Positions 8,804 to 16,663 of a stretch of DNA of 43,921 nucleotides are shown piece by piece. Each line of letters opens with the position of its first letter. Position 1 is the first letter of the stretch. The stretch comes from Burkholderiales bacterium (lineage in GTDB: Bacteria > Pseudomonadota > Gammaproteobacteria > Burkholderiales > Burkholderiaceae_C): positions 1 to 43,921 of the forward strand of contig JAGWTH010000034.1 in the NCBI GenBank assembly GCA_028868995.1. Direction: 5' to 3'. The position numbers and the translations under genes were made by a program. The notes under the pieces are model-generated. The model had not been told where the DNA came from. It saw only the letters and a list, made by a program, of their open reading frames with translations, and did not search any database.

Positions 8804-9790
8804 TCAGTCGACCGTGATTCCGGCTTTCCTCACTACTTCGCCCAGGCGCACGCTCTCGCGGCGCACCAGATCGCCAAACTGCTCGGGAGTCCCACCCACC
8901 ACGGGGGTTCCGATCGCTTCCCACTTCTTCCTGAATTCCGGCTCCTGGAAGATCGCGTTGAGGGTGGCGTTCAGCTTGCCGATGATCGCCGCCGGCGTGC
9001 CGGACCGCACCGCAATCCCATGCCACGCCGTGAATTCGTAACCCGGCACGCCGGCTTCCTCCATCGTGGGCACGTTGGGTAGCGCCGGCACACGCTTGGC
9101 GGACGTGACCGCCAGTGGCACCAGCCGGCCGTTCTGGAGATAGGGCAGGGAGCTCGCCAGGATGTCGAACATGACCTTCACCTGGCCGCCCATCAGGTCG
9201 TTCAGGGCCGGGCCCGCGCCGCGATAGGGAACGTGCGTGATCTTCGTCTTCATCTGCGTGTTGAAGATCTCGCCCGCCAGGTGCTGGGGCGTTCCGTTGC
9301 CGGCCGAGGCGAAAGTCAGGTTGCTGTCGCCGCGGTGCGCCATCGCCACCAGGTCCTGCACGGTCTTGACGCCAACGCCCGGGTTCGCCTCCAGGACCAG
9401 CGGAAACGAAGAGATCTGGATGACGGGCGCCAGGTCCTTGAGCGGGTCAAAAGGCATGCTCTTGTAGAGCGTCGGATTCACCGCCATCGGGCCGCTGGCG
9501 GCGAGCAGCAGCGTGTAGCCGTCGGCCGGTGCGTTGCGTGCCACTTCTGCGCTGCCAATGTTGCCGCCGGCGCCGCTGCGGTTGTCCACCACCACGGTCA
9601 CATGCAGCCGTTTGGTGAGTTCCTGGCTGATCATGCGCGCCATCAGGTCGGTCGGGCCACCCGGCGGGTACGGCACCACGAAGCGGATGGGCCTGCTCGG
9701 CCAGGGGGTCTGTGCGAAGGCGGGCACGGCCGCCAGCGCGAGGCCGGCTGCAGCCAGCGTCTTCAGGAAGCATTTCCGATCGATCATCAT
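8804..9790 (-). CDS. Bug/TctC-family solute-binding protein
   Basis: A 328-residue periplasmic binding protein of the Bug (tripartite tricarboxylate receptor) family, with an N-terminal signal peptide ending near AVPAFA. Hallmarks are IRFVVPYPPGGPTDLMARMI, DNRSGAGGNIG, and THVPYRGAGPALNDLMGG. These proteins bind small carboxylates, often with no cognate permease nearby; no TctA/TctB is seen here. AGGAGAA precedes the double ATG at 9790/9787. It follows the BKACE and dehydrogenase genes on the same strand, so it probably captures the hydroxy or keto acid that they degrade. Confidence 0.93.
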   Translation of the reverse strand: MMIDRKCFLKTLAAAGLALAAVPAFAQTPWPSRPIRFVVPYPPGGPTDLMARMISQELTKRLHVTVVVDNRSGAGGNIGSAEVARNAPADGYTLLLAASGPMAVNPTLYKSMPFDPLKDLAPVIQISSFPLVLEANPGVGVKTVQDLVAMAHRGDSNLTFASAGNGTPQHLAGEIFNTQMKTKITHVPYRGAGPALNDLMGGQVKVMFDILASSLPYLQNGRLVPLAVTSAKRVPALPNVPTMEEAGVPGYEFTAWHGIAVRSGTPAAIIGKLNATLNAIFQEPEFRKKWEAIGTPVVGGTPEQFGDLVRRESVRLGEVVRKAGITVD

Positions 9791-9826
9791 TTCTCCTGGG
9801 ATTGTCGAGGGGAGGCTGGCGAGGTC

Positions 9827-10654
9827 TCAGCGCATGCCGAATCGTTCACGCCATGTCGAGGCGGCGGGCAGTGGGCGGCCCAGGGTGCGTGCCGTTTCGC
9901 TCACCTGACGCACCAGCGCGGCGTTGTCGGGCGCCAGGGTGCCGTCCTTGAGCAGAAGGTTGTTCTCGAAGCCGACCCGGACATGGCCGGCCAGCGCCAT
10001 TGCCGCCGCGGCACAGGCATGCTCGCCTGCCCCGAAGGCGCACATGGCCCAGGGCTCCGGGCCTTCGTGGGCCTGCACGAAGGGCAGCAGGTCACGCGGC
10101 GTGGAGGTCTGGCCGGCGCTGTACCGGCCCAGCACGAACAGCAGCAGCCAGGGCGCGTCAGGGATCACGCCGCGCACGCGCAAGGCTTGCCAGCGTTGCA
10201 GGTCCGGCAGGTCGTACAGGATCACCTGGGTCATCACGCGTTCCCGCGCCAGCCATTCGAAGAAGCGGGCCAGCCCCGAGTCACCGATCTCCGGCTGGTC
10301 GATTTCGCGCAGGCCGACCGAGACTGCCTCTGGCCGCAGTGCCTCGACCATCGCGATCTGCTCGGGCGCACGGTACACCCGAGCCGCCTCGCTCGTGATC
10401 TGGAGGATCATCGCGTCGCCGACCGCGGCGCGCACCACGCGCTGGGCTTCGCGGTAGCCCTCTACATCGAGGCTGTGCCTGCCGCCTGGTTCGCGGATGT
10501 GCATGTGCAGCATCACGGCGCCGGCGTCCAGGCAGTCCTTCGCGGTGCGAGCCAGTGCCTGGGCCGTCAAGGGCAGGGCGGGGTGGTCGCCGGCCTGCTT
10601 GTAAGCCCCGTTGGGCGCGACCGTGATCAGCAGCGGCTGCGAGAACGCGTTCAA
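9827..10654 (-). CDS. BKACE beta-keto acid cleavage enzyme (DUF849)
   Basis: A 275-residue member of the BKACE family (3-keto-5-aminohexanoate cleavage enzyme type), zinc-dependent TIM-barrel enzymes that condense a beta-keto acid with acetyl-CoA to give acetoacetyl-CoA and a new carboxylate-derived product. ITVAPNGAY opens the barrel, MLHMHIRE carries the HxH zinc pair, and later strands ILQITSEAARV, SVGLREIDQPE and VRVGFENNLLL are typical. The TTG at 10654 overlaps the upstream dehydrogenase stop and has GGAGGA six bases upstream, so it is preferred. Paired with a carnitine-dehydrogenase-like enzyme, it should act on the 3-keto product. The specific keto acid cannot be read from sequence. 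Confidence 0.9.
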   Translation of the reverse strand: MNAFSQPLLITVAPNGAYKQAGDHPALPLTAQALARTAKDCLDAGAVMLHMHIREPGGRHSLDVEGYREAQRVVRAAVGDAMILQITSEAARVYRAPEQIAMVEALRPEAVSVGLREIDQPEIGDSGLARFFEWLARERVMTQVILYDLPDLQRWQALRVRGVIPDAPWLLLFVLGRYSAGQTSTPRDLLPFVQAHEGPEPWAMCAFGAGEHACAAAAMALAGHVRVGFENNLLLKDGTLAPDNAALVRQVSETARTLGRPLPAASTWRERFGMR

Positions 10655-11607
10655 ACCGGATCCTCCGTCGAACGGTCCACGGGCGGCAGTTCGGCCGCCA
10701 GGAGCGCCAGTCCCTGCCGCAGCAGCCGGTCATAGCGCTGACGCTCGGCCTCACGCCGGTCTGGTGTCCAGTCGAAAAATCCGCGGCCGGTCTTCATGCC
10801 CAGGTCGCCGCGCGCCACACGCTCGCGCAGTGCCCGGGCCGGCTCCTTGTTCTGCGCCAGTCCGGGATACATCGTGGCGGCAGCGGCGCAATGCACTTCC
10901 AGGCCGGCGTGGTCCCGCTGAAGCACGGGACCTGCCGCGAGGAAGCGGAAGCCGAAGCCGAACCGGACGGCGGCATCGACGTCCTGCGGGGACGCGATGC
11001 CCTCGTCGATGAGCGCGAAGGCCTCGCGAGCCAAGGCATGCTGCATGCGATTGGCCAGGAAGCCGGGAAGATCCTTGCGCACCAGGACCGGTACGCTGGC
11101 GCAGGCGCGCATGAAGCCGCACAGGCTCTCGCCGAGCCCGGCATCGCTGCCTTCGCCCAGAATCACCTCGACCAGCGGCACCAGGTGGGCAGGCATGAAG
11201 AAATGCAGTCCCAGCATCCGCTCGCGGCCCGGCAGTCCTTCGCCGATCGCGCTGATGGGGAAGCTGGAGCTGTTGCTTGTCAGGATTGTGTCGGGCCGAG
11301 CGCGCTGCACCAGGTCCGCGAACACCGCCCGCTTCAGCGCCAACTGCTCGGGCACGCACTCGATCACCAGGTCGATGGCTGGCCAGTCCACGTCGTCCAG
11401 TGAGCCGACCGCCTTCACGAGGCCGGCTCGGCGTCCCAGGTCCATCTCGGCCAGCTTCGCGGCGATGGCGACGGGAAGGGCCTCACGCCGGTCGGCCAGG
11501 GGCTCCACCACGGTCACCCGGCACCGGCCGCGGGCCAGCACCACGGCCACATCGGCACCCATGGTGCCTCCCCCCAGGATGAGCGCGTGGGAACGGCTCG
11601 CTTGCAT
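10651..11607 (-). CDS. 3-hydroxyacid dehydrogenase, carnitine-dehydrogenase-like
   Basis: A 318-residue NAD-dependent 3-hydroxyacyl-CoA/L-carnitine dehydrogenase family protein. The Rossmann motif is ALILGGGTMGADVAVVLARG, followed by VIECVPEQLALKRAVF, the serine-rich LTSNSSSFPIS, the catalytic His in GLHFFMPAHLVPLVEV, and NRMQHALAREAFALIDEG in the C-terminal domain. The single C-terminal domain and length of about 320 fit L-carnitine dehydrogenase. The ATG at 11607 has AGGAAA upstream and places the glycine motif at the N-terminus; the longer frame to 11688 would run into the divergent promoter. Immediate overlap with a BKACE gene mirrors the carnitine pathway (3-hydroxy to 3-keto, then cleavage), though the substrate may differ. 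Confidence 0.87.
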   Translation of the reverse strand: MQASRSHALILGGGTMGADVAVVLARGRCRVTVVEPLADRREALPVAIAAKLAEMDLGRRAGLVKAVGSLDDVDWPAIDLVIECVPEQLALKRAVFADLVQRARPDTILTSNSSSFPISAIGEGLPGRERMLGLHFFMPAHLVPLVEVILGEGSDAGLGESLCGFMRACASVPVLVRKDLPGFLANRMQHALAREAFALIDEGIASPQDVDAAVRFGFGFRFLAAGPVLQRDHAGLEVHCAAAATMYPGLAQNKEPARALRERVARGDLGMKTGRGFFDWTPDRREAERQRYDRLLRQGLALLAAELPPVDRSTEDPV

Positions 11608-11690
11608 CTGTTCGTTTCCTCGAAAAACCGCGCAGTGTAGGAAAGGGCAGTGAACGGGTCCAGACGAGTTCTTGGATAGACTGATCACCC
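11608..11690. promoter_or_regulatory. Divergent control region, LysR gene/BKACE operon
   Basis: This 83-base gap separates the dehydrogenase start (11607, minus) from the LysR gene start (11691, plus), the usual arrangement for a LysR regulator and its target. On the minus strand TACACT (11634-11639) is a possible -10 element. TTCG/CGAA at 11611-11624 is a small inverted repeat but lies too close to the start codon to be persuasive. No confident T-N11-A operator was fixed. Confidence 0.5.
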
Positions 11691-12647
11691 ATGCAGATCA
11701 ATTCCGTCGGCGCCATCACCTGGACTCCGCGCGATCTCGACGTTTTCCTCGCGTTGGCCGCCAGCGGCGGCTTCCGGCGTGCGGCCGAACAGGTGCATTT
11801 GTCCCAGTCGGCGGTGTCCGGTGTGATCGCACGCCTGGAGGACAGTCTGGGAGTCAGGCTGTTCGACCGCAACACCAGAAGCGTGAGCCTCACGCCTTGC
11901 GGCGAGGTGTTCCTCGAGCAGGCCCGCCTTCTGCGCGCGCAGTTCGACGAGGCGGCGCGACGGGTGCGCGCGATGGTTCAGCTGCGCGCGGGCCGCGTCA
12001 GCCTGGCCGCCCTGCCATCCCTGGCGGCCACCGTGCTGCCCAGGGTCATGGCGGAGTTCGCTCGGCTGTATCCCGGCGTGGAGCTGAACGTGCGCGACAC
12101 GCTTTCGGGCGCGGCCTTCGAATTGGTGCGGTCAGGACAGGTCGACCTGGCGATCACGGCGGCCAATCCCGAATATGCCGACCTGGACTACACCGCTCTC
12201 ACCGCCGACAGCTTCGTCCTCCTTTGCGCCGCCGACCACCGGCTGGCCCGCTCCCGCAAGCCGCTGCAATGGTCCGAGGTGGTCGGCGAGCGGCACATTT
12301 CCATGCCCCTGCCGGCCAGCGTGCGCCAGTATGCGAATGCAGCCTTCCTTTTCCATGGCTTCCAGTTCGCGCCGGCCTACGAGGTCGAGCACATTGCCAC
12401 CATCCACGGCATGGTGCGCGCCGGCCTGGGCGTGGCGGCGCTACCCGAACTGGCCGCGGCCTTCGTGGGCCGCGAGGGCATGGTGACCCGGCGCCTGACC
12501 GGCCCTGACATGCAGCGACCCATCGGTCTCGTGTCGCGGCGGGGCCGCTCGCTGTCGCCGGCTGCGGCGGAGATGATCCGCCTGTTGCGCGAGGAGATCG
12601 CGCACCTTCTGCCGGCCGGACGCACCGGTCCTGTCGCAGGCGAATAG
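11691..12647 (+). CDS. LysR-family transcriptional regulator
   Basis: A 318-residue LysR-type regulator. The N-terminal winged helix-turn-helix spans about residues 12-70, with FLALAASGGFRRAAEQVHLS and AVSGVIARLEDSLGVRLFDR. A linker helix and a periplasmic-binding-like effector domain follow (RVSLAALPSLAATVLPRVMA, GLGVAALPELAAAFVG). It is divergent from the dehydrogenase-BKACE-Bug operon with an 83-base gap, so it most probably controls that operon in response to its substrate. Downstream, 28 bases separate it from an acyl-CoA dehydrogenase on the same strand. Confidence 0.92.
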   Translation: MQINSVGAITWTPRDLDVFLALAASGGFRRAAEQVHLSQSAVSGVIARLEDSLGVRLFDRNTRSVSLTPCGEVFLEQARLLRAQFDEAARRVRAMVQLRAGRVSLAALPSLAATVLPRVMAEFARLYPGVELNVRDTLSGAAFELVRSGQVDLAITAANPEYADLDYTALTADSFVLLCAADHRLARSRKPLQWSEVVGERHISMPLPASVRQYANAAFLFHGFQFAPAYEVEHIATIHGMVRAGLGVAALPELAAAFVGREGMVTRRLTGPDMQRPIGLVSRRGRSLSPAAAEMIRLLREEIAHLLPAGRTGPVAGE

Positions 12648-12675
12648 ACTTCCTGGTTTCACCCCTTCTCGGACC

Positions 12676-13818
12676 ATGCTGCTGACCCCCGACCAGGAAA
12701 TGATCCGCGACGCCGTGCGCGACTTCGCGCGCGAGCAACTGTGGCCCCACGCCGCGCGCTGGGACCGCGAGCACACCTTCCCGCGCGAGGCGCACCGGGG
12801 GCTGGCGGCGCTGGGCGCCTACGGCATCTGCGTGCCCGAGGAATACGGCGGCGCGGGGCTGGACTACCTGACGCTGGCCCTGGTGCTGGAGGAGATCGCC
12901 GCCGGCGACGGCGGCACCAGCACCGCGATCAGCGTCACCAACTGCCCGGTCAACGCGATCCTCATGCGCTACGGCAGCGAGGCGCAGAAGAAGCAGTGGC
13001 TCACGCGCCTGGCGCAAGGCGAGCTGCTGGGCGCCTTCTGCCTCACCGAGCCGCACGTGGGCAGCGACGCCAGTGCATTGCGCACCACGGCCCGGCGCGA
13101 CGGCGACGCCTACGTGCTCGATGGCGTCAAGCAGTTCATCACCAGCGGCCAGAACGGGCAGCTGGCCATCGTCATCGCGGTGACCGACAAGGGCGCGGGC
13201 AAGCGCGGCATGAGCGCCTTCCTGGTGCCCACCGACGCGCCCGGCTACGTGGTCGCGCGGCTGGAGGACAAGGTCGGCCAGCATTCCAGCGACACCGCGC
13301 AGGTCCGCCTGGAGGCCTGCCGCATCCCGGTGGAGAACCGTATCGGCGAGGAAGGCGAGGGCTACAAGATCGCCCTGTCGGCGCTGGAGGGCGGGCGCAT
13401 CGGCATCGCCGCCCAGAGCGTGGGCATGGCCCGCAGCGCCTTCGAGGTGGCGCTGCAGTACGCCAAGGAGCGCGAGAGCTTCGGCACGCCCATCTTCCAC
13501 CACCAGGCCGTCGGCTTCCGCCTGGCCGACTGCGCCACGCAGCTGGAGGCCGCCCGCCAGCTGATCTGGCACGCGGCCAGCCTGCGCGACGCCGGCAAGC
13601 CCTGCCTCAAGGAGGCGGCGATGGCCAAGCTGTTCGCCACCGAGATGGCCGAGCGCGTGTGCAGCGCCGCGATCCAGACCCTGGGCGGCTACGGCTACGT
13701 CAGCGACTTTCCCGTGGAGCGCATCTGGCGCGACGTGCGGGTGTGCCAGATCTACGAGGGCACGTCGGACGTGCAGAAGATCCTGATCCAGCGGGCGCTG
13801 GCGGCGGACCAAGGGTGA
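12676..13818 (+). CDS. Acyl-CoA dehydrogenase (short-chain type)
   Basis: A 380-residue FAD acyl-CoA dehydrogenase. It has LTEPHVGSDAS for FAD and substrate binding, GVKQFITSG, ALEGGRIGIAAQSVG, and IQTLGGYGYVSDFPVERIWR. The catalytic base is E361 in IYEGTSD, the canonical short/medium-chain position, in contrast to the helix-G glutamate of the isovaleryl-CoA dehydrogenase at 2297. It introduces the alpha-beta double bond in a short or branched acyl-CoA and reduces ETF. It is the first of a run of five genes, overlapping the next by GTGA. Whether the upstream LysR controls it is uncertain. Confidence 0.92.
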   Translation: MLLTPDQEMIRDAVRDFAREQLWPHAARWDREHTFPREAHRGLAALGAYGICVPEEYGGAGLDYLTLALVLEEIAAGDGGTSTAISVTNCPVNAILMRYGSEAQKKQWLTRLAQGELLGAFCLTEPHVGSDASALRTTARRDGDAYVLDGVKQFITSGQNGQLAIVIAVTDKGAGKRGMSAFLVPTDAPGYVVARLEDKVGQHSSDTAQVRLEACRIPVENRIGEEGEGYKIALSALEGGRIGIAAQSVGMARSAFEVALQYAKERESFGTPIFHHQAVGFRLADCATQLEAARQLIWHAASLRDAGKPCLKEAAMAKLFATEMAERVCSAAIQTLGGYGYVSDFPVERIWRDVRVCQIYEGTSDVQKILIQRALAADQG

Positions 13819-14300
13819 AGCACCGCTGGGTCCTGGCCACCTGCGTGCTGCTGGCGGGCGCCTCGACGCTCGCGGCCTCGGACGCCGAGACCGTGTGCAA
13901 CCTCGCCCGGCGCAGCGGTGGCCTGGCCCGCTACGTGGTCACCCAGAAGCCCGACCGCTACGGCGTCGTGCGCGTCCATGCGGACGTCGACGGCGACGGC
14001 CGCAAGGACCGCATCACCTGGTTCCGCTCCCAGTCGGAAAGCGCCATCCCTCCCGATTCCTCCAGCGTGACCGTCACCCTGAGCGGCAGCGGCAAGACCT
14101 TCGCGCTCGAGGAGCCGCGGGTGCTGCTGGCCCACTACGGCGCCGGCTACTATGTGGTGGCCGGCACGCCGGAGTCGGACCCGGGGCCCTGGGAGATCAA
14201 GGTGCTGCGGCTGCAGACCAACGGCATGAAGAGGCTGTGCACGTTCAAGCGGCCGCAGTGGGTGGAGACGAAGCCGCCCGGCGGCGGGCGCACGGGATAA
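13815..14300 (+). CDS. Secreted hypothetical protein with DxDxDG motif
   Basis: A 161-residue protein with a signal peptide (to about LAAS, residue 24) and a compact mature domain. Residues near 54-63 read DVDGDGRKDR, a calcium-binding loop pattern shared by EF-hand, dockerin and FG-GAP proteins. The remainder is predicted beta-rich, with two Cys (TVCNLA and RLCTF) that could form a disulphide. The GTG at 13815 overlaps the acyl-CoA dehydrogenase stop and is the only start that gives a proper signal peptide. I do not recognise a named family. Its place after an acyl-CoA dehydrogenase gives no clear functional clue. Confidence 0.72.
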   Translation: MKHRWVLATCVLLAGASTLAASDAETVCNLARRSGGLARYVVTQKPDRYGVVRVHADVDGDGRKDRITWFRSQSESAIPPDSSSVTVTLSGSGKTFALEEPRVLLAHYGAGYYVVAGTPESDPGPWEIKVLRLQTNGMKRLCTFKRPQWVETKPPGGGRTG

Positions 14301-14316
14301 GCAAGGAGCAGGAGAG

Positions 14317-14736
14317 ATGGGCATCACCCGAGGGTTCCGCGTGCTGGTCGACGAGGCCATGGCGCAGGTCAGGACCTATTCCGTGGCGCAAGTGCGCGCG
14401 CGCCTGGGCACGCCCGGGCTGCAGGTCGTGGACATCCGCGACGTGCGCGAGCTGCAGCACGAGGGCACGGTCCCCGGCTGCGTGCACGCGCCGCGCGGCA
14501 TGCTGGAGTTCTGGGTCGACCCGGCCTCGCCCTACTACAAGCCGGTGTTCGGCGACGAGGGCAAGGAATACGTCCTGTTCTGCGGCGCCGGCTGGCGCAG
14601 CGCGCTCGCCACCAAGGCGCTGCAGGACATGGGCATGACCAACGTCGCCCATATCGACGGCGGCTTCACCGAGTGGAAGAAGCAGGGCGCGCCCACGCAG
14701 ACGCTGGAAGAGCACAAGGCGAAGAAGCCCGCATGA
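14317..14736 (+). CDS. Rhodanese-like domain protein
   Basis: A 139-residue single rhodanese-like domain. VVDIRDVRELQHEGTVPGCV gives the CH2A-type motif, and the active-site loop is LFCGAGWRS with the persulphide Cys, followed by IDGGFTEWKKQG. It probably carries sulphane sulphur in the cytoplasm. AGGAGCAGGAGAG stands in front of the ATG. It overlaps the next gene (YchJ family) by ATGA. The CGAGWRS loop keeps the Cys but is not the CRxGxR thiosulphate transferase loop, so its substrate is open. Confidence 0.9.
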   Translation: MGITRGFRVLVDEAMAQVRTYSVAQVRARLGTPGLQVVDIRDVRELQHEGTVPGCVHAPRGMLEFWVDPASPYYKPVFGDEGKEYVLFCGAGWRSALATKALQDMGMTNVAHIDGGFTEWKKQGAPTQTLEEHKAKKPA

Positions 14737-15146
14737 CGGTCGTCACGGCCGAAGGGCCTTGCCCCTGCGGCCGCCAGGATGCGCGCGGCAAGCCCCTGGC
14801 CTTCGCGCGCTGCTGCGGCCGCTACCTGGCGGACTTCGAGGGCAGGCCGGCGCCCGATGCGCACGCGCTCATGCGCTCGCGCTACTGCGCCTTCGTGCTG
14901 GAGGACGCGGACTACCTGCTGGCGACCTGGCATCCCTCGCGCCGGCCGCCCGAGCTCGCCTTCGAGCCGGGGCTCCAGTGGCTGGGCCTGGAGATTCGTG
15001 AGCACCGGGTGCTGGACGCGGACCACGAGGAGGTCGAGTTCGTCGCCCGCTCGCGCCTGGCCGGGCGGGCGCACCGGCTGCACGAGCGCAGCCGCTTCGT
15101 GCGCGAGGCGGGGCGCTGGTATTACCTGGATGGAGACCTGAAGTGA
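14733..15146 (+). CDS. YchJ-family protein (UPF0225)
   Basis: A 137-residue YchJ-like protein. The N-terminus carries a short zinc-binding motif CPCGR with a second pair at RCC, then the conserved ALMRSRYCAFVLEDADYLL and TWHPSRRP, and a C-terminal NTF2-like half ending GRWYYLDG. The biochemical role of the family is not established. The ATG at 14733 overlaps the rhodanese stop, and the stop overlaps the GTG of the HAD gene, so it sits in the middle of a translationally coupled run. Confidence 0.88.
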   Translation: MTVVTAEGPCPCGRQDARGKPLAFARCCGRYLADFEGRPAPDAHALMRSRYCAFVLEDADYLLATWHPSRRPPELAFEPGLQWLGLEIREHRVLDADHEEVEFVARSRLAGRAHRLHERSRFVREAGRWYYLDGDLK

Positions 15147-15811
15147 GCGTGCGATTCGACGCGGTGCTGTTCGACTGCGACGGCGTGCTGGTGGACAGCG
15201 AGGCCATCACCAACGGCGTGCTGCGCGACATGCTGGAGGAACTGGGCTGGAGCCTCACGCCGAAGGAATGCATGCGCATCTTCCTGGGCAAGGCGGTGAA
15301 GGACGAGAAGGCGCTGATCGAGGCGCACACGGGCCAGCCGCTCACCGAGGACTGGTTCGTGCGCTTTCGCGAGCGGCGCAACGAGGGCCTGATCGCGGGC
15401 GTGCGGCCGATCCGCAACGCGGTCCCCGCGGTCGAGGCGATCCACGGGCGCTTCGGCGGGCGCATCGCCTGCTGCTCCGGCGCGGACCGCTGGAAGGTGG
15501 AGATGCAGCTGCACAAGTGTGGGCTGATGCCCTTCTTCACCGGCCGCATCTACAGCGGCCACGAGATGCCGCGCTCCAAGCCCGCGCCCGACGTGTACCT
15601 GGCGGCGATGGAGCCGCTGGCCGTGGCGGCCGCGCGCTGCGTGGTGATCGAGGACACGGTCACCGGGGTCACCGCCGGCATCGCCGCCGGCGCGACCGTG
15701 TTCGGCTACAGCCCGCCCGAGGCGGGCCACGATGCCCCGGCGGCGCTGCGGGACGCGGGCGCCTCGCTGATCTTCACCGACATGGGCGAGCTGCCGGCGC
15801 TGCTCGGCTGA
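15143..15811 (+). CDS. HAD-superfamily hydrolase (phosphatase-like)
   Basis: A 222-residue HAD subfamily IA enzyme. Motif I is LFDCDGVLVDSE (nucleophile and acid Asp), motif II lies at CCSGADRWKV, the motif III Lys at PRSKPAPDVYL, and motif IV at VIEDTVTGVTAG. A helical cap lies between motifs I and II. It resembles the beta-phosphoglucomutase/phosphoglycolate phosphatase group and probably dephosphorylates a small metabolite. The GTG at 15143 is backed by overlap with the YchJ stop and GGAG a few bases upstream. Confidence 0.9.
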   Translation: MSVRFDAVLFDCDGVLVDSEAITNGVLRDMLEELGWSLTPKECMRIFLGKAVKDEKALIEAHTGQPLTEDWFVRFRERRNEGLIAGVRPIRNAVPAVEAIHGRFGGRIACCSGADRWKVEMQLHKCGLMPFFTGRIYSGHEMPRSKPAPDVYLAAMEPLAVAAARCVVIEDTVTGVTAGIAAGATVFGYSPPEAGHDAPAALRDAGASLIFTDMGELPALLG

Positions 15812-16139
15812 GGCCGGGGACGCACCGGCCGTGTGCCCGGGCGCGGAAGGTGAGCGCCTACCGACCCATCGCCGCAGCCCGGCCCATCGCGTCTTCGCGC
15901 GACACCTGCTGAAGTCTTGAGCACCCCAGCCCAAGCCGCGCCACGCCTTGGTTTGCGCGGGTTCGGCCGGCGCGCAAGAGACGGTTTGTCCACAGCGTCG
16001 GTGGATATCTTGCCGCCCCGACCCGTGAGCCAGGTCACAGCCCAGCATCCCGGATTCGCGCCCGACCCGCGGAGCCGGGGCGCCCGCGAACGGGGCGGCG
16101 GCGGGTCAATAATGAGGCTTCCATGAACCTCGACGAGAC
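15812..16139. other. Intergenic region without a convincing gene
   Basis: This 328-base gap separates the HAD and FKBP genes. A 69-codon frame from a TTG at 15917 has no ribosome site and an Arg/Gly-rich product, so I do not call it. The only notable sequence is TTGTCCACA at 15986-15994 and, five bases on, GGTGGATAT in the opposite sense. These are one and two mismatches from the DnaA box TTATCCACA and its complement. The FKBP promoter must lie in the last part. Confidence 0.5.
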
Positions 16140-16598
16140 ATGCGCCTTCCCCTCCTGACCGTTTCCCTGCTCGCCCTGGCCTGCGCGGCCTGCGCTCCCC
16201 AGCCCGCCGCGACCACGGCACCGGCCGGCGCCGTGCCCCAGGCGCGTGAGACCACCGGCACCGGCCGCGTCACCACGGCCAGCGGCCTCGTGTTCGAGTC
16301 CGTGCAGGTCGGCAGCGGCCCCTCGCCCAAGGCCAGCGACACCGTGACGGTGAACTACCGCGGCACCTTCCCCGACGGGCGCGAGTTCGACAGCTCCTAC
16401 CGGCGCGGCCAGCCCGCTTCCTTCCCGCTGAACCGCGTCATCCCCTGCTGGACCGAGGCGGTGCAGATGATGAAGGTGGGCGGCAAGGCGCACCTCACCT
16501 GCCCGCCGGCCCTGGCCTACGGCGAGCGCGGCGCCGGCGGCGTGATCCCGCCCAACGCGACGCTGGTGTTCGACATCGAGCTGCTCGGGATCCGCTGA
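16140..16598 (+). CDS. FKBP-type peptidyl-prolyl isomerase, lipoprotein
   Basis: A 152-residue protein. The N-terminus is a lipoprotein signal: hydrophobic LLTVSLLALA and then lipobox-like ACAAC, with the lipidated Cys near residue 16 or 19. A flexible Ala/Pro/Thr linker follows, then an FKBP domain from about residue 45 with VTVNYRGTFPDGREFDSS, VIPCWTEAVQMMKVGG and PPALAYGERGAGGVIPPNA. It should isomerise prolyl bonds in the periplasm while membrane anchored. The CWTEAV position matches the W.EA core of FKBPs. It appears to be transcribed alone. Confidence 0.92.
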   Translation: MRLPLLTVSLLALACAACAPQPAATTAPAGAVPQARETTGTGRVTTASGLVFESVQVGSGPSPKASDTVTVNYRGTFPDGREFDSSYRRGQPASFPLNRVIPCWTEAVQMMKVGGKAHLTCPPALAYGERGAGGVIPPNATLVFDIELLGIR

Positions 16599-16663
16599 CG
16601 CGGCCCGGGGCCGAGAGCCCGTCCGGCTGGACCGGGAATGCGTTCGCGCCCACAATCGCGCGC

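Noticed and set aside
15917-16126. A 69-codon frame in the 328-base intergenic region
   Set aside because: TTG start, no ribosome site, Arg/Gly-rich product without features.
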